A DNA stretch of 9,271 nt from an uncultured Bacilli bacterium (lineage in GTDB: Bacteria > Bacillota_I > Bacilli_A > RF39 > UBA660). Under the pieces are notes generated by a model, which searched no databases, was not told the DNA's origin, and was given only the letters and a program-made list of their open reading frames with translations. A program made the translations under genes and the position numbers. Where the stretch lies: the NCBI GenBank assembly GCA_934120265.1, contig CAKOTU010000025.1, positions 1 to 9,271 of the forward strand, given 5' to 3'. Of this stretch, positions 1-5,389 are shown one piece after another (positions within the stretch are counted from its first letter, which is position 1; every line of letters begins with the position of its first letter).

Positions 1-132
1 ATAAGTTATATAATTACTACTTATGAGCAGAACTCGAAAGATGTTTCCGGTAATTCCGTTATCATAAATTAAGATACAAGGTAGGATGGTACCGCGTTTA
101 TACGCTCCTTAAAATATTTAAGGAGTTTTTTT
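1..132 (+). promoter_or_regulatory. T-box riboswitch, 3' part (cut by window edge), upstream of thrS
   Basis: T-box leaders sense uncharged tRNA: tRNA binding stabilises an antiterminator and allows transcription of an aminoacyl-tRNA synthetase or amino-acid gene. The sequence AGGATGGTACCGCG at 83-96 matches the 14-nt T-box consensus except for one base, and it is followed by an intrinsic terminator at 105-132, the standard arrangement. The Stem I specifier loop should lie upstream of base 1 and cannot be read, so specificity for tRNA-Thr is inferred from the downstream thrS. Small hairpin elements precede the T-box, for example ATAAGT (1-6) with ACTTAT (19-24) and CGG/CCG around 49-59, but I cannot assign them to named T-box stems. 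Confidence 0.9.
105..132 (+). terminator. T-box-controlled intrinsic terminator
   Basis: A perfect 9-bp stem, CTCCTTAAA (105-113) with TTTAAGGAG (117-125), has an ATA loop and is followed by seven T (126-132). In a T-box the 5' arm is captured by the antiterminator when uncharged tRNA binds. The 3' arm contains AAGGAG (120-125), a good Shine-Dalgarno sequence seven bases before the GTG at 133. The hairpin may therefore also block translation of the small gene that follows. Confidence 0.88.
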
Positions 133-333
133 GTGGAAAAGAATAAAGAGTATTATAAAAAACAATTGTTAGATATAAGACTTAAGATAGCGTTTCTTCC
201 TTTGAATGAAAGAGAGAAATTAAATCATCCTTATTACCAAGAATTAAAAGAAGTAAAACATGAATATGCAAAGTTCTTGTTTGAAGAAATTGAAAAGGAG
301 AATGAAGAAAATGATAAACATAAAAGAAGATGA
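133..333 (+). CDS. Small charged hypothetical protein between T-box and thrS (66 aa)
   Basis: I do not recognise this gene. It starts with GTG at 133, seven bases after AAGGAG (120-125), which is the 3' arm of the T-box terminator, and stops with TGA at 331-333. It overlaps the thrS start by 23 nt in another frame, which suggests translational coupling. The product is short, highly charged (Lys/Glu-rich), probably helical, and has no signal peptide or membrane segment. It contains a Tyr-rich N-terminus and an acidic-basic tail (EEIEKENEENDKHKRR). It does not resemble the missing TGS domain of ThrRS. The thrS SD AAAAGGAG (293-300) lies inside its 3' end, so translating this ORF could open or mask the thrS start. 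It could be a real small protein or only a coupling ORF; the SD spacing and clean frame favour translation. Confidence 0.55.
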   Translation: MEKNKEYYKKQLLDIRLKIAFLPLNEREKLNHPYYQELKEVKHEYAKFLFEEIEKENEENDKHKRR

Positions 334-2068
334 AAAATTAAACGTTTTAAACCATAGTTGTGCACATTTAATGGCTCAAGCTGTTAAACATTTATATCCA
401 CAAGCTAAATTTTGGGTAGGGCCTGTAATTGAAGATGGGTTTTATTATGATATTGATTTAGGGGATGCAGTAATAAAAGAAGAAGATTTACCTTTAATTG
501 AAAAAGAAATGAAAAAAATTAGTAAAGATGGAAAAAGAATTGTTAGACATGAAATAACTAAAGAAGAAGCTTTAGAACAGTTTAAAGATGATCCATATAA
601 AATAGATTTAATTAGTAGAATGGATGAAGATGATACTGTTATTTCATGTTATACTCAAGGGGATTTTACAGATTTATGTAGAGGACCACATGTAGAAACA
701 GTTAAACTTTTAAAACATTTTAAATTATTAAAGACTAGTGGAGCTTATTGGAAAGGTGACTCTAAAAATAAAATGCTTCAAAGAATATATGGTATTTGTT
801 TTGAAACAGAGGAAGATTTAAATAAATATTTGGAATTCTTAGAAGAAGCCAAAAGTAGAGACCATAGAAAAATAGGTAAAGACTTAGAAATATTTATGTC
901 AGATGATTTAGTTGGTAGAGGACTTCCAATGTTTTTACCAAATGGATATATTATTTGGCAAGAGTTAGAAAATTATATTAAAGAAAAAGAAAGAAAATTA
1001 AATTATTTACATGTTTTAACTCCATGTGTAGGAAATGTTGAACTTTATAAAACTTCAGGTCACTGGGATCACTACAAAGAAAATATGTTTCCTGCTATGG
1101 AAGTTGATGGTGAATCATTTGTTTTAAGACCAATGAACTGTCCACATCACATGATGATATATGCTAATAAGTTACATTCTTATAAAGACTTACCAATTAG
1201 AATTGGTGAAATTGCTCATGACTTTAGATACGAAGCTAGTGGGGCTGTTAAAGGTATTGAAAGAGGAAGACATTTTTGTCAAAATGATGCCCATTTATTT
1301 GTTACTCCAGAACAAATAAAATCAGAATTTAAAAGTGTTGTTGATTTAATATTTGATGTTTATAAAGATTTTAATATTACTGATTATAGATGTGTATTAT
1401 CTCTAAGAGATCCTGAGGATAAAGAAAAGTATCATCCAGATGATGAAATGTGGAATAAAGCAGAGAATGAACTTCGTGAAGTATTAAATGAATTAGGAAT
1501 TGAGTATACTGAGGAAATAGGTGAAGCTGCATTCTATGGCCCTAAATTAGATGTTAATGTTAAACCTGCCATTGGTAATGAAATTACTCTTTCAACATGC
1601 CAATTAGATTTTTGTTTACCAGCTAAATTTAATTTAAAATATGTTGATAAAGATGGTGTTAAGAAAACTCCAGTAGTGCTTCATAGAGCAATACTTGGTT
1701 CATTAGATAGATTTATGGCATATATTCTAGAAGAAACAAAAGGAGCTTTACCAACTTGGCTTTCTCCAGTTCAAGTTAAAGTAATTCCTGTTAATAATGA
1801 ATATCATTTAGAGTATTCTAAAGAAATATATGAATTGTTAAAACAAAATAATATCAGAGTAGAATTAGATGATCGAGAAGAAAAGCTTTCATATCGTATG
1901 AGAGAAAGTCAAACTCATAAAGTACCATTTACTTTGATTATTGGAGATAAAGAAAAAGGAAATAATTCTATTAGCTATCGTAGATTTGGAACTAATGAAA
2001 CTGTTAGTATATCAACAAATGAATTTGTTAATATGATTAAAGAAGTCATATCAAAGAAAGAGAGATAG
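311..2068 (+). CDS. thrS: Threonyl-tRNA synthetase lacking the N-terminal TGS domain
   Basis: Cytoplasmic class II synthetase joining threonine to tRNA-Thr. I chose ATG 311 (585 aa) because SD AAAAGGAG ends at 300; ATG 302 sits one base from the SD. The N2 editing domain starts almost at residue 1: HSCAH (H15, H19) plus the CRGPH motif (C123, H127) are the four residues expected for hydrolysing mischarged Ser-tRNA-Thr. The catalytic core has motif 2 around FRYEASGAVKGIERGRHF (about 305-322) and the zinc ligands C277 (RPMNCPHH), H328 (NDAH) and H458 (LHRAILGS). Motif 3 includes LGSLDRF. The C-terminal anticodon-binding domain covers about 485-585. Typical bacterial ThrRS is about 640 aa because of an extra ~60-residue TGS domain; that domain is absent here and is not encoded in the upstream ORF. 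Expression is under T-box control. Confidence 0.97.
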   Translation: MINIKEDEKLNVLNHSCAHLMAQAVKHLYPQAKFWVGPVIEDGFYYDIDLGDAVIKEEDLPLIEKEMKKISKDGKRIVRHEITKEEALEQFKDDPYKIDLISRMDEDDTVISCYTQGDFTDLCRGPHVETVKLLKHFKLLKTSGAYWKGDSKNKMLQRIYGICFETEEDLNKYLEFLEEAKSRDHRKIGKDLEIFMSDDLVGRGLPMFLPNGYIIWQELENYIKEKERKLNYLHVLTPCVGNVELYKTSGHWDHYKENMFPAMEVDGESFVLRPMNCPHHMMIYANKLHSYKDLPIRIGEIAHDFRYEASGAVKGIERGRHFCQNDAHLFVTPEQIKSEFKSVVDLIFDVYKDFNITDYRCVLSLRDPEDKEKYHPDDEMWNKAENELREVLNELGIEYTEEIGEAAFYGPKLDVNVKPAIGNEITLSTCQLDFCLPAKFNLKYVDKDGVKKTPVVLHRAILGSLDRFMAYILEETKGALPTWLSPVQVKVIPVNNEYHLEYSKEIYELLKQNNIRVELDDREEKLSYRMRESQTHKVPFTLIIGDKEKGNNSISYRRFGTNETVSISTNEFVNMIKEVISKKER

Positions 2069-2079
2069 TCTCTTTTTTT
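2057..2079 (+). terminator. thrS terminator with the stop codon in its loop
   Basis: AGAGA (2061-2065) pairs with TCTCT (2069-2073), and the loop is exactly the TAG stop codon (2066-2068). The stem can extend outward through AAAG (2057-2060) into the T-run 2073-2079. The hairpin and T-tract fit an intrinsic terminator ending the thrS transcript. Confidence 0.8.
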
Positions 2080-2080
2080 G

Positions 2081-2110
2081 TTGACAATAGTAAAAGTTAA
2101 ATTGTATAAT
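2081..2110 (+). promoter_or_regulatory. Consensus sigma-70/SigA promoter for the pilin-like gene
   Basis: Perfect TTGACA (2081-2086) and perfect TATAAT (2105-2110) are separated by 18 bases, immediately after the thrS terminator T-run. Transcription should start near 2116-2118 and read the structured leader and pilin-like gene. It is one of the two best matches to consensus in the window, so strong basal transcription is expected. Confidence 0.88.
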
Positions 2111-2134
2111 AAAAACAGTAAAGGTAGTGATAGT

Positions 2135-2206
2135 ATGGTTAAAGAGATAAGTATAAAACTAGCTCAGAACCCAACCTGGGGGGGGGTTAATTTAATCATA
2201 CTATAA
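2135..2206 (+). CDS. Possible 23-aa leader peptide spanning the poly-G tract
   Basis: ATG 2135 opens a 23-codon frame ending with TAA at 2204-2206. AAGG (2121-2124) lies ten bases upstream and the predicted transcript starts about 18 nt before the ATG. The ATG and stop lie in opposite arms of the 14-bp stem. The nine-G tract falls in the codons encoding Trp-Gly-Gly-Val. Gaining or losing one G puts a stop just after the tract, so peptide length depends on tract length. No family is recognised. It could equally be a chance frame in a structured RNA; the weak SD keeps confidence low. Confidence 0.3.
   Translation: MVKEISIKLAQNPTWGGVNLIIL
2178..2186 (+). repeat. Homopolymeric G9 tract
   Basis: Nine consecutive G residues occur in an otherwise very AT-rich window, preceded by AACCCAACCT. 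I see no other G-run of this length in the window. Such tracts are classic sites of slipped-strand length change, and a run of this length in the leader of a surface-protein gene is notable. The adjoining CCC can pair with the G-run in several registers. Confidence 0.9.
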
Positions 2207-2227
2207 TATTAAATAGAAAAGAAAACA

Positions 2228-2265
2228 CAAGGAAACTAGACTTTTTAGTAGTCTAGATTTCTTTG
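2228..2265 (+). other. Strong hairpin in the pilin leader
   Basis: CAAGGAAACTAGACT (2228-2242) pairs with AGTCTAG-A-TTTCTTTG (2250-2265), giving 15 bp with one bulged A (2257), one G-U pair and a seven-base loop. AAAAG (2217-2221) and CTTTT (2268-2272) could extend it. The following bases (GCGCTTTTATG) are not a proper U-run, so it is at best a poor terminator. It may act as an RNA-stability or regulatory element. Confidence 0.6.
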
Positions 2266-2325
2266 CGCTTTTATGTTGTACTTTTACAAAATGTTAAGTC
2301 TGAATAAGAGAAGGAGAAAGATAAT

Positions 2326-3480
2326 ATGAATAAAAAGAAAGGATTTACACTAATAGAGTTACTAGCGGTAATAGTTGTACTAGCAGTAATCACATTAATA
2401 GCAACACCAATAGTGATGAATACAATAAAAAATGTACAAAAGGGAGCAGCTGAAAGAAGTTCAGATAATTATATTGATGCTGTAGAAACAGCGATGGCTA
2501 CAGAAAGATTGAGTGGAAATATCTTGTCTGGAGAATATATAATACAGGCTGATGGGAATTTATGTCCTACGTCAGGGTGTGGAGAAAGCGATAAAGATAA
2601 AATCATTATTGAAGCAAATGGAAATAAACCAACTTCAGGAATAGTAACAATAAGTGATGGACAGGTAACAACCGATTCAATAATGACAATAGGAAACTAT
2701 GGTGTGGGTTATGATGATACAGTAAAGAGATACACTGCTACAAAATTAGAAACATATAATAATGGAGAAGTTGTGTATTTTAATGTAACAACAGGAATGA
2801 AATGTACATCATCAGATTATATAGAAACACAAAGTAATACAGGAGTAAAAGAAGGCTGTATGAAGTTCTATGCCTTTAATGATAATGGTGGAGTTACATT
2901 AAATTTAATCTTAGATCATAATACAACAGCGACAGTAGCGTGGAATTCGAGCGGAATTAGTGCCAGTGGCCCAAAAGAAGTATTAGAACAGTTAAAAACA
3001 GATACAAAATCATGGCAGGGTACAATAACTCAAGCAAATTACAATATAGATCAGACAGATCAAACAAGTAATGCAAAATATATAGTAGATTATAGTGGAT
3101 ATAGGGCAAGATTAATAACTTCCCAAGAAGTGGCTCAAATAACAAAAAATAAATCGTGGAATGAGAAAACTGCTAATAGTTTATTTTACCTAGATACGAA
3201 CAAGAGAGATGAAAGTTCAACATGTAAGGTTGGAAATACAACAAGATGTATGTATGGATGGCTATATGATAGAACACATGCAGATTGTACAACATATGGG
3301 TGTTTAAACAATTCGGATCAAACTACTTATGGTTATTGGACAATATCTTCTCGTGCTGACTATTCTGATCGTGCTTGGCGTGTGGATTGTTATGCTCGTC
3401 TTAGTAGTGATCATGTTGACTATCCACGCACCTACGGTGTCCGTCCAGTTATAACTGTTTCAAAAATACAACTAAGATAG
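2326..3480 (+). CDS. Type IV pilin-like surface protein with C-terminal variable lectin-like domain
   Basis: The N-terminus is a class III prepilin signal: MNKKKG cut before FTLIELLAVIVVLAVITLIA. Gly6 precedes the cleavage site, Phe7 would be N-methylated and Glu11 is the Glu5 of the mature protein. Residues 7-30 form the hydrophobic helix that anchors and assembles pilin-like subunits. Residues ~45-250 are an unrecognised Ser/Thr-rich globular part. Residues ~255-380 (from YRARLITSQEV, through WLYDRTHADC, to GYWTIS and GVRPVITVSK) resemble the C-type-lectin/FGE-like C-terminal domains found in many gut Firmicutes surface proteins, possibly DUF6273; this is from memory. Cysteines cluster at 300-326, plus C355. 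At 384 aa it is far longer than a typical major pilin (~150 aa), so an adhesin-tipped minor pilin or pseudopilin is more likely. No prepilin peptidase or assembly ATPase is present in this window. Confidence 0.85.
   Translation: MNKKKGFTLIELLAVIVVLAVITLIATPIVMNTIKNVQKGAAERSSDNYIDAVETAMATERLSGNILSGEYIIQADGNLCPTSGCGESDKDKIIIEANGNKPTSGIVTISDGQVTTDSIMTIGNYGVGYDDTVKRYTATKLETYNNGEVVYFNVTTGMKCTSSDYIETQSNTGVKEGCMKFYAFNDNGGVTLNLILDHNTTATVAWNSSGISASGPKEVLEQLKTDTKSWQGTITQANYNIDQTDQTSNAKYIVDYSGYRARLITSQEVAQITKNKSWNEKTANSLFYLDTNKRDESSTCKVGNTTRCMYGWLYDRTHADCTTYGCLNNSDQTTYGYWTISSRADYSDRAWRVDCYARLSSDHVDYPRTYGVRPVITVSKIQLR
3346..3450 (+). other. Putative DGR variable region at the 3' end of the pilin-like gene
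   Basis: Codons 341-375 differ sharply from the rest of the gene. Of 35 codons, 31 end in T or C (25 T, 6 C), whereas upstream codons mostly end in A. All six CGN arginine codons of the gene lie here; the eight upstream and the final one are AGA/AGG. There are no AAT/AAC codons, although Asn is frequent upstream. The block ends in the invariant-looking GVRPV, with the GC-richer bases 3436-3450. DGRs mutate template adenines, turning AAY codons into NNY, and deposit them at the 3' end of lectin-fold genes, which is the pattern seen. No reverse transcriptase or template copy is in the window. Confidence 0.6.
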
Positions 3481-3483
3481 TTT

Positions 3484-3508
3484 AGAGTATCAATGATACT
3501 CTTTTTTT
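3484..3508 (+). terminator. Terminator of the pilin-like gene
   Basis: AGAGTATC (3484-3491) pairs perfectly with GATACTCT (3495-3502) around an AAT loop, followed by T-run 3502-3508. It starts four bases after the TAG stop and is a clear intrinsic terminator. Confidence 0.88.
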
Positions 3509-3516
3509 GTTATAAT
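3508..3516 (+). promoter_or_regulatory. Extended -10 promoter for nfo
   Basis: TGT followed by perfect TATAAT (3511-3516) forms an extended -10 (TGNTATAAT) directly at the end of the preceding terminator. No convincing -35 is seen; the position would fall in the terminator hairpin. Start near 3523 leaves only about 12 nt before ATG 3535. Confidence 0.55.
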
Positions 3517-3534
3517 AGAGAAGAAGGTGATAGA

Positions 3535-4443
3535 ATGAATTTAATAATTGGATCGCATGTATCTTTTAAAAGTGGAAAGCAATTAGTAGGAAGTGTAGTA
3601 GAGGCTTTATCTTATGGTTCTAACACATTTATGTTTTATACTGGTGCTCCACAAAATACAAGTCGTAGTGCTATAGACAAAAATTTAACTAAAGAAGCGT
3701 TTGAGCTAATGGAAGAAAATGGAATTGAACCTAGGAATGTAATTGTTCATGCACCATACATCATTAACTTAGCTAATGATGGCGCTAGTTATGATTTTGC
3801 TATCAAGTTTTTGAAAGAAGAAATTAAAAGAGTAGACAGTTTGGGGATGAAGTATTTAGTTTTACATCCTGGTAGTCATGTTGGTCTTGGTATAGATAAA
3901 GGCTTAGATAATATTATTAATGGTTTGAATTTTGTTTTAAGCGAAGATAATGATGTAGTTGTTTGTTTGGAAACAATGGCTGGTAAGGGTAGCGAGTTAG
4001 GAACTAGTTTTGAACAAATTAAAAAAATTATTAATGGTGTTAAATTAAATAATAAATTAATGGTTTGTCTAGACACGTGTCATATCAACGACGCAGGATA
4101 TGATTTAAATAATTTTGATGAGGTCTTAGATGAGTTTGATAATGTTATTGGACTAGATAAACTTGCTTGTATTCATGTAAATGATAGTAAAAATGAAAAA
4201 GGATCCCATAAGGATCGTCATGAAAATATTGGTTTAGGTACTATTGGTTTTGATAATTTGATAAAGGTTATTTATAATGAAAGACTTGATGGTATACCTA
4301 AGATATTAGAAACTCCTTATATAGGTGATACAGATGATTCTAAAGAAAGACTTTATCCTCCATATAAGTTTGAAATAGAAATGATTAGAAATAAAAAATT
4401 TGATTCTGAATTTTTAGATAAAATCAGAAAATATTATAAATAA
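3535..4443 (+). CDS. nfo: Endonuclease IV (AP endonuclease, Nfo)
   Basis: Zinc-dependent endonuclease that cuts 5' of abasic sites in base excision repair; cytoplasmic TIM barrel. ATG 3535 (302 aa) is chosen because SD AAGGTGAT (3524-3531) precedes it and homology starts at MNLIIGSHVS; the frame is open further upstream but that part reads through a promoter. All nine metal ligands of the family can be placed: H72 (VHAPYIIN), H111 (LHPGSH), E146 (CLETMAG), D180 and H183 (CLDTCHINDAGYD), H214 (CIHVNDS), D227 and H229 (GSHKDRHENIG), E259 (LETPY). Length is normal for bacterial Nfo. Its 3' end overlaps by 10 bp the end of a convergent DUF2624-like gene. In Bacillus, as I recall, nfo (yqfS) is also next to a DUF2624 gene (yqfT). 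Confidence 0.97.
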   Translation: MNLIIGSHVSFKSGKQLVGSVVEALSYGSNTFMFYTGAPQNTSRSAIDKNLTKEAFELMEENGIEPRNVIVHAPYIINLANDGASYDFAIKFLKEEIKRVDSLGMKYLVLHPGSHVGLGIDKGLDNIINGLNFVLSEDNDVVVCLETMAGKGSELGTSFEQIKKIINGVKLNNKLMVCLDTCHINDAGYDLNNFDEVLDEFDNVIGLDKLACIHVNDSKNEKGSHKDRHENIGLGTIGFDNLIKVIYNERLDGIPKILETPYIGDTDDSKERLYPPYKFEIEMIRNKKFDSEFLDKIRKYYK

Positions 4444-4694
4444 TTTTGATATTTGTTTTTAAATTCAATATATAGTTCTTCTATTTTTTGATAATTAGAA
4501 GGACTAATTTTTTTTAGTTCGTTAAATATTGGTGTTGGATTTCCATATATTAATTCACGCCAATTTTTTTTGATATTTGTATATATAAAATCTATTTCGG
4601 TGTTATTTAAATTGATATTATACTTAAGGGCAAAGTCAGTAATATCTTCCTTTCTTATTTTTTCAATATAATTAATAATAAATTTTTCGATCAT
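4434..4694 (-). CDS. Small DUF2624-like (YqfT-like) protein, convergent with nfo
   Basis: An 86-aa product starts at an ATG complementary to 4692-4694. SD GAGGTGA (4704-4698 on the minus strand) is three bases upstream, so translation is well supported. It is predicted helical and soluble, with no cysteines. The pattern of a short N-terminal helix, then DITDFALKYNINLNNTEIDFIY, then IFNELKKISPSNYQKIEELYIEF, recalls the DUF2624 family (Bacillus YqfT), whose gene in Bacillus lies directly beside nfo. I judged this by eye, not by search. DUF2624 has no known function that I can cite. Here the gene is on the opposite strand from nfo and overlaps its stop codon, so a local inversion relative to Bacillus is inferred. 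No clear promoter was found upstream on the minus strand. Confidence 0.75.
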   Translation of the reverse strand: MIEKFIINYIEKIRKEDITDFALKYNINLNNTEIDFIYTNIKKNWRELIYGNPTPIFNELKKISPSNYQKIEELYIEFKNKYQNYL

Positions 4695-4736
4695 ATTTCA
4701 CCTCAATTAAAGATATGTTTTAGTGGTGTGAATAAT

Positions 4737-4756
4737 GTTTATTAAATGTAATAAAC
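4737..4756. promoter_or_regulatory. Perfect 8-bp inverted repeat upstream of sod (candidate operator)
   Basis: GTTTATTA (4737-4744) and TAATAAAC (4749-4756) form a perfect inverted repeat around AATG, between the divergent DUF2624-like gene and sod and seven bases before the sod SD. It is AT-rich like PerR/Fur-family boxes but its spacing does not fit their 7-1-7 layout. It may be an operator for a redox or metal regulator, or an mRNA hairpin. Confidence 0.4.
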
Positions 4757-4774
4757 TAAAATAGGAGGAATATT

Positions 4775-5389
4775 ATGTTTGAAATGAAAACTTTACCTTA
4801 TAATTATAGTGGCTTAGAACCAATTATTAGTACAACTACAGTTAATATTCATTATAATAAACATGAAAAAGGCTATCTAGATAGACTAAATAAATTTTTA
4901 CATGAAGCAGGGTATAATGGTCATTATACTATTCCTGAAATTATTCTAAATATTGATAAATTTCCACTAGAGTATCGTGGTGATATTTTATATAATGCTG
5001 GTGGAGTAGTAAATCATGATTTGTACTGGAATAGTATGGGAAAGTTAAGTTTACCTAGTGGAAAGTTACTTGAAAAAATAGTTAATGTTTATGGCAGTTA
5101 TGTTAGCTTTAAGAAAAAATTTATAGAAGAAGCTAATAAGGTTGTGGGTTCTGGATATACATTTTTAGTTATGGATAATAAAAATAATTTAAATATTATT
5201 AATTTATCTAATCAAGATTCACCGCTTTCTTATGGCTATGAACCTCTTTTTACTATTGATTTGTGGGAACATGCTTATTATTTAGATTACCAAAATAGGA
5301 GATCGGATTATATTAATAACTTTTTTTCCATTGTAAACTTTGATGAAGCAAGTAAAAAATATGAAAGTAAAAACACGAAGATTATCTAA
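4775..5389 (+). CDS. sodA: Superoxide dismutase, Fe/Mn family (Mn-type glutamine)
   Basis: Cytoplasmic enzyme converting superoxide to hydrogen peroxide and oxygen. SD AGGAGG (4763-4768) precedes ATG 4775 by six bases. The 204-aa product has the usual two-domain layout. Metal ligands are H26 (NIHYNKHEKGY), H81 (NHDLYW), D162 and H166 (DLWEHAYYLDYQNRR), and the gateway residues H30 and Y34 are present. The second-sphere glutamine that separates metal types sits in NQDSP (Q147), as in Mn enzymes, while the Fe-type position has Gly (NAGGVVNH); this favours Mn or cambialistic use. NAGGVVNHDLYWNSM is slightly divergent from the family. The last 29 nt overlap the next gene, so the two are probably cotranscribed and coupled. 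In Bacillus and Staphylococcus sodA also neighbours a class B PBP gene, as I recall. Confidence 0.93.
   Translation: MFEMKTLPYNYSGLEPIISTTTVNIHYNKHEKGYLDRLNKFLHEAGYNGHYTIPEIILNIDKFPLEYRGDILYNAGGVVNHDLYWNSMGKLSLPSGKLLEKIVNVYGSYVSFKKKFIEEANKVVGSGYTFLVMDNKNNLNIINLSNQDSPLSYGYEPLFTIDLWEHAYYLDYQNRRSDYINNFFSIVNFDEASKKYESKNTKII

Larger units (their letters stand above)
2117..2325 (+). other. Structured ~210-nt leader of the pilin-like gene with poly-G tract
   Basis: This stretch lies between the consensus promoter and the pilin start and has two strong foldable elements. Element 1 is a 14-bp stem, ATAGTATGGTTAAA (2130-2143) with TTTAATCATACTAT (2191-2204), with one G-U pair. It encloses a weak inner stem (GAG 2144-2146 with CTC 2163-2165) and AACCC (2168-2172) facing GGGTT (2184-2188), giving a possible three-way junction. 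Element 2 is the hairpin at 2228-2265. I see no intrinsic terminator with a clear U-run between the promoter and the gene, so the leader is probably part of the pilin mRNA. The family is not recognised; it does not match the c-di-GMP riboswitch consensus I know. The pilin SD AAGGAG is at 2311-2316, nine bases before ATG 2326. Confidence 0.55.

Noticed and set aside
260..310. Upstream ATG 260 as thrS start, giving a 17-residue extension
   Set aside because: No SD before 260, the extension is unlike any TGS domain, and a strong SD serves ATG 311.
2178..2186. G9 run dismissed as a sequencing artefact
   Set aside because: Exact length may be uncertain, but flanking AACCCAACCT and GGTT make a real G-rich tract likely; kept as a finding with read-level checking advised.
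2130..2204. 14-bp inverted repeat as a miniature insertion element
   Set aside because: No flanking direct repeats or transposase; the arms sit directly downstream of a promoter and fit an RNA stem better.
2957..3145. 62-codon minus-strand ORF inside the pilin-like gene
   Set aside because: Lies wholly antisense to a well-supported gene, with no SD and a hydrophobic low-complexity translation typical of a shadow frame.
3876..4076. 66-codon minus-strand ORF inside nfo
   Set aside because: Antisense to conserved nfo coding sequence, no SD, no recognisable domain.
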